A stretch of 17,672 nt of DNA from Pseudomonadota bacterium (GTDB lineage: Bacteria > Pseudomonadota > Alphaproteobacteria > Rhizobiales > Rhizobiaceae). Where the stretch lies: assembly GCA_023387775.1 (NCBI GenBank), contig JAEWHN010000135.1:1-17672 (forward strand), in the 5' to 3' direction. The notes below the pieces were generated by a model. It saw nothing but the letters and a program-made list of their open reading frames with translations, searched no databases and was not told where the DNA came from. The number at the start of each line of letters is the position of its first letter. The stretch's first letter is position 1. The position numbers and the translations under genes were made by a program. This document shows positions 1 to 4,970 of this stretch, piece by piece.

Positions 1-215
1 CTCCAAACGGACCCGGCTTTGCAGTTCGAGTTGGCACACCGATTGATCTGAATTCCAGTGTTCACGAAGCCGAGCGCAGCTTGGTTGGCGCAGCGCTGGA
101 TCTCGTACGGCGCGTAGCTGAGATGGATGTTGATACACTCCACAACTCTTGGATCGAATGGTGCCATGACGCCCTAAGTGACACCGATGATGACGAGCAT
201 ATCTACAGGGAATAG
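1..215 (+). CDS. 3' end of an unidentified protein (partial)
   Basis: An open frame enters from the left edge (codons begin at base 3) and runs without a stop to TAG at 213-215, giving the last 70 residues of a protein whose start is outside the window. The visible part is soluble, with an amphipathic stretch (around EAERSLVGAALDLVRRVAEM) and an acidic C-terminus (LSDTDDDEHIYRE). I do not recognise a family. The amino-acid composition looks natural and no competing frame is better. It lies in the less G+C-rich accessory part. The hairpin at 246-269 follows 30 bases after its stop and could serve it as well as the minus-strand gene beyond. Confidence 0.5.
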   Translation, partial: PNGPGFAVRVGTPIDLNSSVHEAERSLVGAALDLVRRVAEMDVDTLHNSWIEWCHDALSDTDDDEHIYRE

Positions 216-245
216 TCGTATCGGCCATCAAGCGCTCTCCATGAA

Positions 246-269
246 AAAGCCCGCTCAACGGCGGGCTTT
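246..269 (-). terminator. Rho-independent terminator of the 57-residue gene, possibly bidirectional
   Basis: A perfect 9-bp stem, AAAGCCCGC (246-254) and GCGGGCTTT (261-269), encloses a 6-base loop. Read on the minus strand the stem runs into five T residues, the classic intrinsic terminator form, 27 bases after the stop of the minus-strand gene ending at 296. On the plus strand the T-tract is only the three T of the stem, so termination of the plus-strand gene ending at 215 would be weaker. Confidence 0.8.
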
Positions 270-295
270 GGATGTTCGATTGCGCGAAGGAACAG

Positions 296-469
296 CTATT
301 TCGGCTCTGGCTTCTTCGGCTTCTCGTTTTTGGGCGGCGGTGCCTTCGCGATCTTCTTCAGCGTTGCGTCGAAATGCTCCTCGGAGTCATCCGTTTTTAA
401 TTCGCGGGCGGCTTCGCGGAACTTGTCAACTTGACTCTTTATGGGTTGACCTGATTCAACCTTGGGCAT
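296..469 (-). CDS. Small conserved-looking protein, 57 residues, unknown function
   Basis: The frame starts at ATG (467-469), is preceded in frame by a stop, and ends at TAG (296-298). The first 40 residues are mostly predicted helix with a charged pattern (KSQVDKFREAARELK, then an acidic TDDSEEHFD block and LKKIAK); the tail is Lys/Pro-rich. I recall small rhizobial proteins with the same KF-(K/R)-(E/Q)-AAREL...DD.E..FD..L.KIAK layout, usually annotated hypothetical; that is memory, not a search. A purine-rich GAGAGAG lies about 10 bases before the start and an intrinsic terminator follows, so it looks like a complete single-gene unit. Its start codon overlaps that of the divergent gene at 468. 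Confidence 0.65.
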   Translation of the reverse strand: MPKVESGQPIKSQVDKFREAARELKTDDSEEHFDATLKKIAKAPPPKNEKPKKPEPK

Positions 470-863
470 GGGGCTTGAACTCTCTCAATTACATAACCTT
501 TATCTTAATCGGTCTGGCGCTATCCAGGTTGCGCACCTGCCGCTGCCCACTGCTCGATATTTGGGTTGCCCGATTGGCATCGCCTATCTTTCGAGCTCAT
601 CACTGCACCACATTCTTGGAAAGCACCCGGACATAACCCCCTTCGACATGCTGTGCTTGCCCATGATGGTTCGTGACGGGCGGTGGATAGGCGATCGGCC
701 GAGGGAAGCATGCGTCGTCTACGACCATCCAGAAACTGGTGCGCGCTACAAGAGTTCAGTCAAAGCCGTTGGAGATGGATATGAGGTCTATCTGAGTACA
801 TTCCACCGCTTGGCAGACCGGCAATTGAAGTCGCTTCTAAAGCGCGGGCCAGTGCTTACTTAG
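468..863 (+). CDS. Hypothetical protein, possibly PBECR-type (barnase/EndoU/RelE-like) nuclease
   Basis: A 131-residue frame from ATG 468 (in-frame TTG at 462 is the only other upstream start; a stop lies at 447) to TAG at 861-863. The C-terminal two thirds read like a small compact domain: LSSSSLHHILGKHPDI (about 41-56), a hydrophobic stretch and VVYDHPETGARYKSSVKAV (83-101), then GYEVYLSTFHRL (104-115). The order helix with H-x(4)-KH-P, a beta meander, then a late S/T-x-[YF][HR] resembles phage-type Barnase-EndoU-ColicinE5/D-RelE nucleases carried by phages and mobile elements. This family call is my reading of the pattern and could be wrong. No convincing ribosome binding site precedes the start. 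No signal peptide or membrane segment is seen. Confidence 0.5.
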   Translation: MGLELSQLHNLYLNRSGAIQVAHLPLPTARYLGCPIGIAYLSSSSLHHILGKHPDITPFDMLCLPMMVRDGRWIGDRPREACVVYDHPETGARYKSSVKAVGDGYEVYLSTFHRLADRQLKSLLKRGPVLT

Positions 864-922
864 GGGGAATTCGGCGAGTGACCGAAGCCACCCGCCATAA
901 TTCTAACGCGGTGGGGCCTGCC

Positions 923-1012
923 ATGAACCCCACAAGGCGCTCCCATCGTTTCCAATGGTGCTACGGCCGGCAGAATGTCACCGTGTCGCGCGTCGTTCCT
1001 CTCAAGAAATAG
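923..1012 (+). CDS. Candidate 29-residue micro-ORF
   Basis: ATG at 923 to TAG at 1010-1012 gives a short, basic, aromatic-containing peptide (MNPTRRSHRFQWCYGRQ and 12 more residues). GGTGGGG lies about 7 bases before the start and could act as a ribosome binding site. The start codon sits in the loop of a small hairpin (GTGGGG 911-916 with CCCCAC 928-933). Nothing else supports it, and an ORF of this size can occur by chance. It is listed because the 864-1080 stretch holds no other plausible gene. Confidence 0.15.
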   Translation: MNPTRRSHRFQWCYGRQNVTVSRVVPLKK

Positions 1013-1067
1013 TTCTCCCCTGAGCATTTCAAGGGTAACAAAATAAAATTGAGATGTGAATCCCATC

Positions 1068-1097
1068 GGCGAAATATTCTTTAGCGCTTATTTCGCC
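1068..1097. terminator. 9-bp-stem hairpin downstream of the transposase gene
   Basis: GGCGAAATA (1068-1076) and TATTTCGCC (1089-1097) form a perfect 9-bp inverted repeat around a 12-base loop that itself contains AGCGCT. It lies 60 bases past the transposase stop, and the stop of the small basic ORF (1081-1083) falls inside the loop. There is no T-tract on either side, so it is either a non-classical transcription stop or an end structure of the insertion sequence. Confidence 0.4.
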
Positions 1098-1152
1098 TCC
1101 GATACGAACCTTTCCAGAGCGGAAGTTCAAGCTGCACCTCCTTACGGCGCAC
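1081..1152 (-). CDS. Candidate 23-residue basic peptide after the transposase
   Basis: GTG at 1150-1152 to TAA at 1081-1083 encodes a very basic peptide containing VQLELPLWKGSYRRRNKR. The same frame stays open back to another GTG at 1195-1197 (38 residues), which would overlap the last 13 codons of the transposase gene. The amphipathic ELPLW segment followed by a run of basic residues looks less random than typical shadow frames here. No clear ribosome binding site is seen. It may be a small passenger gene of the insertion sequence, a remnant, or chance. Confidence 0.25.
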   Translation of the reverse strand: MRRKEVQLELPLWKGSYRRRNKR

Positions 1153-1156
1153 CTTT

Positions 1157-2098
1157 TCAGTAAGCTTGTCGATACGTAAGGCGCTTACCAGCAACACCCT
1201 TGAGGGCGATCAGCGAGCGGACGTTATCTTCAACGCCCATGGCCGAACGGTTCGAATAGCGGAAATCGAACTCTGCCAGATAGCGGTGAAGGTGCTGTTC
1301 TGAACAATGCTGATAGACGCCCTTCATGCCGCGCTTGAAGATTAAATAGTAGCCTTCCACGGTGTTGGTGTGGACGTTGCCGCGCACGTACTCGTCCTTG
1401 GAATGAGTGACGATCTCGTGCGATGCGAATTCCTTGCCAAGTCGCCGATAGACGCCGCTCTCGTCGGTCATCAGCGCGCTTTCCTTGGCGATGTTGGCGC
1501 GAACGATCGGCACAATTGTGCCAATGCGGGCGGTGTCGATGTGGAAGGAACGGGCAACGCCGCCACGCTCGACCAGCGTTAGAACGGTGTTCTTGTGAGC
1601 CGCGCCGCCGGTCTTGACCGGAGTGCCTTTCAGGCGGCCGATGTAGGTTTCATCCGCCTCAACGGTCTTGCCGTTGCCGCCCATGGGCGTGAAGCCGTCA
1701 TGGCGCATGGCCTCGCGGATGCGGTGGGCGAGGAACCAAGCCGTCTTGTAGGTGCATTCCAGAACGCGATGAAGCTGATGTGCCGAGATGCCCTTCTTGC
1801 TGGAGCACATCAGATGGATCGCCTGCAGCCACTTGTGCAGCGGCAGGTGGGTTTCTTCAAAGATCGTGCCCATGCGCACGGTGAACTGCTTGCGGCAAGC
1901 CGAGCACTTGTAGAGGCCGTGGCGCTCGATGCCGTGCGGGTTCTTCTTCGAAGGCTTCGTGCGGACGCCGACCAGCTTGTAGTGCTTGTCCATCGAACCG
2001 CAGTGATGGCAGACCGGACCCTGCGGCCACAGCATTTCCTCGACGTGCTGGAAAGCGGCGGCTTCGTCGTGGAAATAAGGGCGAGACAAAACGGACAT
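1157..2098 (-). CDS. IS1595-family transposase (ISXO2-like)
   Basis: A 313-residue, full-length transposase. It has an N-terminal zinc ribbon (C30-x2-C33 and C65-x2-C68) followed by a helical DNA-binding region (about 80-130). The ISXO2-like catalytic domain carries VEADETYIG (D149), MTDES (D212) and NTVEGYYLIFKRGMKGVY (N245/E249), the acidic triad positions of this family. The conserved HLHRYLAEFDFRYSNR block and the GKRLTYR tail are present. Start: ATG 2096-2098 with AGGAG 8 bases upstream. No internal stop or frameshift, so the gene looks intact. Its own promoter lies at 2119-2147. I could not find convincing terminal inverted repeats or a target duplication, so the limits of the element stay open and it may no longer be mobile. 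Confidence 0.93.
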   Translation of the reverse strand: MSVLSRPYFHDEAAAFQHVEEMLWPQGPVCHHCGSMDKHYKLVGVRTKPSKKNPHGIERHGLYKCSACRKQFTVRMGTIFEETHLPLHKWLQAIHLMCSSKKGISAHQLHRVLECTYKTAWFLAHRIREAMRHDGFTPMGGNGKTVEADETYIGRLKGTPVKTGGAAHKNTVLTLVERGGVARSFHIDTARIGTIVPIVRANIAKESALMTDESGVYRRLGKEFASHEIVTHSKDEYVRGNVHTNTVEGYYLIFKRGMKGVYQHCSEQHLHRYLAEFDFRYSNRSAMGVEDNVRSLIALKGVAGKRLTYRQAY

Positions 2099-2100
2099 AG

Positions 2101-2125
2101 CGATAACTCCTTGTGTTTGTTATCG
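2101..2125. promoter_or_regulatory. Inverted repeat over the transposase -10 and ribosome binding site (operator-like)
   Basis: CGATAAC (2101-2107) and GTTATCG (2119-2125) are perfect 7-bp arms separated by 11 bases. The right arm contains the predicted -10 hexamer, and the left arm overlaps the last base of the AGGAG ribosome binding site. Because transcription probably starts between the arms, the repeat is more likely a protein-binding site in DNA than an RNA hairpin; a read-through transcript from outside would, however, fold it and mask the AGGAG. Confidence 0.4.
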
Positions 2126-2147
2126 CTCATTCAGTTGGGTTTGTCAA
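2119..2147 (-). promoter_or_regulatory. Promoter of the transposase gene
   Basis: Read on the minus strand: a perfect -35 hexamer TTGACA (2142-2147), a 17-base spacer, and GATAAC (2119-2124) at the -10 position (4 of 6 to consensus). Transcription would start near 2112, giving a short leader of about 14 bases with AGGAG (2107-2111) before ATG 2098. The -10 hexamer lies inside the inverted repeat at 2101-2125. Confidence 0.6.
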
Positions 2148-2150
2148 ATA

Positions 2151-2187
2151 TATAATCGCCGGCTGAAAACAGGTTCAAAACGAGAAC
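2151..2187 (+). promoter_or_regulatory. mmcB control region: TATAAT plus GTTC-N7-GAAC LexA-like site
   Basis: A perfect TATAAT (2151-2156) could be the -10 of mmcB, although I see no good -35 at the right distance. Just downstream, GTTC (2173-2176) and GAAC (2184-2187) are separated by exactly 7 bases, 21 bases before the mmcB start codon. The established alphaproteobacterial LexA box is the direct repeat GTTC-N7-GTTC; here the second half-site is inverted. mmcB belongs to the SOS response in Caulobacter, so a damage-responsive operator is expected at this spot. SOS control here is inference. Confidence 0.4.
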
Positions 2188-2208
2188 ATAACGTGGCATG
2201 GTGCGGCC

Positions 2209-2709
2209 ATGCCGATCATTTCCCCCCTTTCGTCCAATCCGCTCGTCGACGGGCGCCAGTCCGAGCGCGCCATGGTGGTGCGGCGCGGCGTGCAGCGCCT
2301 TTTGATGCAGATGGGCGCGCATGTGCTGCCGGAACTTTCGCTGGCGACAGGCCGGCGTGCCGACCTGGTGGCGCTGACGCGCCAGGGCGACATCTGGATC
2401 ATCGAGATCAAATCGTCGGTCGAGGATTTTCGCGTCGACCGCAAATGGCCCGACTACCGGCTGCATTCGGATCGATTCTTCTTTGCCACGCATCCGGAAG
2501 TGCCGGCGGAGATCTTTCCGGAAGAGTGCGGTTTTATTCTCTCCGACGGCTACGGCGCGGAGATCTTGCGAGAAGCGCCGGAGCACCGCATGGCCGCGGC
2601 CACGCGCAAGGCGCTGATGCTGCGCATCGCCCGCGCCGGTGCCGCCCGCCTGCTGGCGGCGGAACTGGCCGGCGTTTCGGTGCCGGCACTGGATGGGGAG
2701 AGCGAGTAG
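2209..2709 (+). CDS. mmcB: MmcB family DNA repair protein (DUF1052)
   Basis: A 166-residue protein of the MmcB/DUF1052 family, usual length, with the family's typical opening MPII....NPLVDGRQS.RA, which fixes the start at 2209. It has the layout of a PD-(D/E)xK nuclease fold: RRADLVAL with D52, then DIWIIEIKSS with E66-x-K68, then the conserved DFR.D.KW.DY...D.F.F block (about 73-92). In Caulobacter the family belongs to the LexA regulon and takes part in DNA damage repair; its exact reaction is not established. The gene stands alone, divergent from the transposase and convergent with actR. A LexA-like site precedes it. Confidence 0.9.
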   Translation: MPIISPLSSNPLVDGRQSERAMVVRRGVQRLLMQMGAHVLPELSLATGRRADLVALTRQGDIWIIEIKSSVEDFRVDRKWPDYRLHSDRFFFATHPEVPAEIFPEECGFILSDGYGAEILREAPEHRMAAATRKALMLRIARAGAARLLAAELAGVSVPALDGESE

Positions 2710-2744
2710 GGCGGTTTACCCTCTCGTCTTGCTTCGGAGTGCCT

Positions 2745-2906
2745 TACCCCCACTCCGCCTCGCTTCGCTCGGCACCTCTCCCCCTCAAAAGGGGAGAGGA
2801 AGGGTGCCAAGCTCGCGGACGGTTTCCCCCGTACCGGGGGGTCCGAAGGACGACCCGTGGCTCGCCCAGGATGGTGGTTTGGAAGCAACCCGGAGTGGGT
2901 GGTCGA
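2745..2906. repeat. Dispersed palindromic repeat, copy A (shortened)
   Basis: This stretch between mmcB and actR is the reverse complement, with gaps, of 9895-10072. It is bounded by inverted ends CCCCCACTCCG (2747-2757) and CGGAGTGGGTG (2891-2901, 10 of 11 match). Inside lies a strong hairpin with arms CCTCTCCCC (2775-2783) and GGGGAGAGG (2791-2799). Relative to copy B it lacks two short blocks in its right half. It encodes nothing convincing. Its hairpins may stop or stabilise the convergent mmcB and actR transcripts. Confidence 0.85.
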
Positions 2907-2914
2907 ATTGCCTA

Positions 2915-2932
2915 TGTGATAGCGCTGTCACA
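2915..2932. promoter_or_regulatory. Imperfect 18-bp palindrome after actR
   Basis: TGTGATAGCGCTGTCACA reads the same on both strands except at one symmetrical base pair of positions. It lies between repeat copy A and the actR stop. It could be a protein-binding site, but its position at the 3' end of two convergent genes makes a regulatory role doubtful; it may be an outer part of the repeat. Confidence 0.2.
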
Positions 2933-2949
2933 AGGGGAAAGGTAAAGCC

Positions 2950-3513
2950 TCAGCGCGGCGCGCGCTTGGCCAGGATGCGCTGCAAGGTGCGGCGGTGCAT
3001 GTTGAGCCGGCGCGCGGTTTCGGAGACGTTGCGTTCGCACATCTCGTAGACGCGCTGGATGTGCTCCCAGCGCACACGGTCGGCCGACATCGGGTTTTCC
3101 GGTGGGGCGGCGCGCTCGCCGGTGGTGCGGGTCAGCGCGGCGAACACGTCGTCGGCGTCGGCGGGCTTGGACAGATAGTCGATGGCGCCGAGCTTCACGG
3201 CGGTGACCGCGGTGGCGATGTTGCCGTAGCCGGTGAGGATGATGGTGCGCGCGTCGGCCCGCTTCTCGCGGATGGCGGCCACCACGTCGAGGCCGTTGCC
3301 GTCGCCCAGCCGCATGTCGACCACCGCATAGGCCGGCGCGTGCGCGCGCGCCTTGGCCACCGCCTCCTCGACGCTTTCGGCGGTCTCGACCTGGAAACCG
3401 CGCAGCTCCATGGCGCGTGCCAGGCGGGTCAGGAACGGCTTGTCATCATCCACGATCAGCAGCGAGGTGTCGCCGCCGGTAATGCTGCCATCAACTACTT
3501 CGTCGCCGTTCAT
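2950..3513 (-). CDS. actR: Redox response regulator ActR/RegA
   Basis: A 187-residue response regulator of the ActR/RegA/PrrA family. The receiver domain (about 15-128) has acidic pocket D22/D23, phospho-acceptor D66 in VVDMRLGDGNG, and K116 in LSKP. The C-terminal Fis-type helix-turn-helix (about 150-183: NVSETARRLNMHRRTLQRIL) is nearly invariant in RegA/ActR proteins. ATG 3513 was chosen because the frame further upstream reads through the actS-actR gap and does not resemble the family. It lies 89 bases after actS, its cognate kinase. In this group the pair controls respiration, carbon and nitrogen fixation and acid or redox responses; the targets here cannot be read from the window. Confidence 0.93.
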   Translation of the reverse strand: MNGDEVVDGSITGGDTSLLIVDDDKPFLTRLARAMELRGFQVETAESVEEAVAKARAHAPAYAVVDMRLGDGNGLDVVAAIREKRADARTIILTGYGNIATAVTAVKLGAIDYLSKPADADDVFAALTRTTGERAAPPENPMSADRVRWEHIQRVYEMCERNVSETARRLNMHRRTLQRILAKRAPR

Positions 3514-3602
3514 GTTCGTCTGGTCCGTTCTATCTGTTTTTCTTGGCTGTTTTCCCACCAATATAGGCGCCGGAGACCGGTTTTTCCACCCGCCGGGCGG
3601 GC

Positions 3603-4931
3603 TCAGGCGGTATCGAACATGGACGACGCCGCCGACCCCGGATTGAGGAAGACGTCGTGCGCCCATTCGATCTTCACGACGGCGCCCTTGCCGCGTTCAT
3701 TGGCGTTGGAAAAGGTGAGCGTGGCGCCGGAGCGCTCCAGCAGCGTCTTGGCGATGAACAGGCCAAGGCCAAGCCCGCCGCCCTGCTCGCCGCCGCCCTG
3801 CCGGGTGGTCATGTAGGGCTCGCCGATGCGGTCGATGATCTCGGGCGGGAAGCCGGGCCCGTCGTCGATGATCTCGAACACGACGCGGCGGTCGTTCCAG
3901 CTCCAGCGGATGGTGACTGTGCTGGTGGCGAAGTCGACGGCGTTTTCCACCAGATTGCCCAAGCCGTAGATCACGCCGGGATTTCGGTGCCCGACCGGCT
4001 CCGGGCCGAGCTGCTCGCCGGGCTCGAGCTTGATGGAAATGCCGAAATCGCGGTGAGGCGCGATCACCTCCTCGACCAGAGAGGTGAGCGGCATGCGCGC
4101 CAGATGCACCTCGCTTTCCGAGGACAGGCTGGTGAGGCGCTTGAGGATCTGGCGGCAGCGTTCGCTCTGCGAGCGCAGCAGCGTCACGTCCTCGTGGAAC
4201 TTCGGGTCCTTGCCCAGCGCCCGCTCCATTTCCTTGGCCACCAGCGTGATGGTGGCAAGCGGCGTGCCGAGCTCGTGGGCAGCGGCGGCGGCCAGCCCGT
4301 CCAGCGCCGACAGATGCTGCTCGCGCTGCAGCACCAGCTCGGTGGCCGACAACGCATTGGCCAGAAGCCGCGCCTCTTCCGCCACGCGCCAGGCATAGAT
4401 GGCGGTGAAGGCGATGCTGGACAGCACCGCCATCCACATGCCGGCGACATAGAGGAAAGGCATGACGAGTTCCGTGCCGGCGATCCACGGCAGCGGCAGG
4501 TGGAAGAAGGCGAGCAGCGTGGTGAGCGCCATGACGCACACGCCCAGCAACGCCGTGAGGCTGAGCGGCAGCGAGGTGGCCGAGATGACCACCGGCACCG
4601 CCATCAGCAGCGAGAACGGGTTGGTCAGGCCGCCGGTCATGTAGAGCAGGCCGGCAAGCTGCAGCGCATCGAAGGTGAGGATGCCAAGCGCCGGCAGCGG
4701 CTGCAGCCGATGCGCGGCCGGGAAGCGGAAGGTGAGCAGCAGGTTGAGCCAGGCAGAACAGGCGATCAGCGTGAAGCACAGGCTGACCGGCAGCGGAAAC
4801 TGGAACCCGTAGGCGACGACCATGACGGTGACGCTCTGGCCGATGATGGCCAGCCAGCGCAGCCGGATCAGCGTGTTGAGACGCAGGCGGGCACTCTGCT
4901 GGAGCTCGGGCATGTTCTGCTTCTTGACCAT
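3603..4931 (-). CDS. actS: Redox sensor histidine kinase ActS/RegB
   Basis: A 442-residue membrane kinase of the RegB/ActS/PrrB family. Six hydrophobic segments occupy about 25-182 and include the conserved GG-x2-NPF motif (100-106), the proposed quinone-sensing loop. The dimerisation domain has AAAAHELGTPLATI with phospho-acceptor H219. C259, in SERCRQILKRL, matches the redox-active cysteine of RegB. The ATPase domain has the N-box NLVENAVDFA, DDGPG (356-360) and GGLGLGLFIA (385-394). All key residues are present. The start is ATG 4931; an in-frame ATG at 4913 (MPELQ..., preceded by AAGAAG) is equally plausible, and TTG 4967 is less likely. It follows hrpB by about 40 bases and precedes actR. 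Confidence 0.93.
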   Translation of the reverse strand: MVKKQNMPELQQSARLRLNTLIRLRWLAIIGQSVTVMVVAYGFQFPLPVSLCFTLIACSAWLNLLLTFRFPAAHRLQPLPALGILTFDALQLAGLLYMTGGLTNPFSLLMAVPVVISATSLPLSLTALLGVCVMALTTLLAFFHLPLPWIAGTELVMPFLYVAGMWMAVLSSIAFTAIYAWRVAEEARLLANALSATELVLQREQHLSALDGLAAAAAHELGTPLATITLVAKEMERALGKDPKFHEDVTLLRSQSERCRQILKRLTSLSSESEVHLARMPLTSLVEEVIAPHRDFGISIKLEPGEQLGPEPVGHRNPGVIYGLGNLVENAVDFATSTVTIRWSWNDRRVVFEIIDDGPGFPPEIIDRIGEPYMTTRQGGGEQGGGLGLGLFIAKTLLERSGATLTFSNANERGKGAVVKIEWAHDVFLNPGSAASSMFDTA

Positions 4932-4970
4932 GAAGGGTTTATGCGCCGGACCGGTGCCCCTCGCCAAGCG

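Noticed and set aside
178..636. 152-residue plus-strand frame through the terminator and the 57-residue gene
   Set aside because: It crosses a clear intrinsic terminator, and the opposite-strand 57-residue protein has far more natural composition.
860..1066. 68-residue minus-strand frame between the accessory genes
   Set aside because: There is no ribosome binding site or recognisable domain, and its composition is Gly/Pro/His-rich; it was not supported.
1595..2155. 186-residue plus-strand frame opposite the transposase
   Set aside because: It is an antisense shadow of an intact transposase with all catalytic motifs.
1068..2160. Terminal inverted repeats of the IS1595 element (GGCGA at 1068 and its complement ending at 2160)
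   Set aside because: Only about five terminal bases agree clearly and the flanks (CCCATC versus GGCTGA) show no target duplication; the element limits could not be set.
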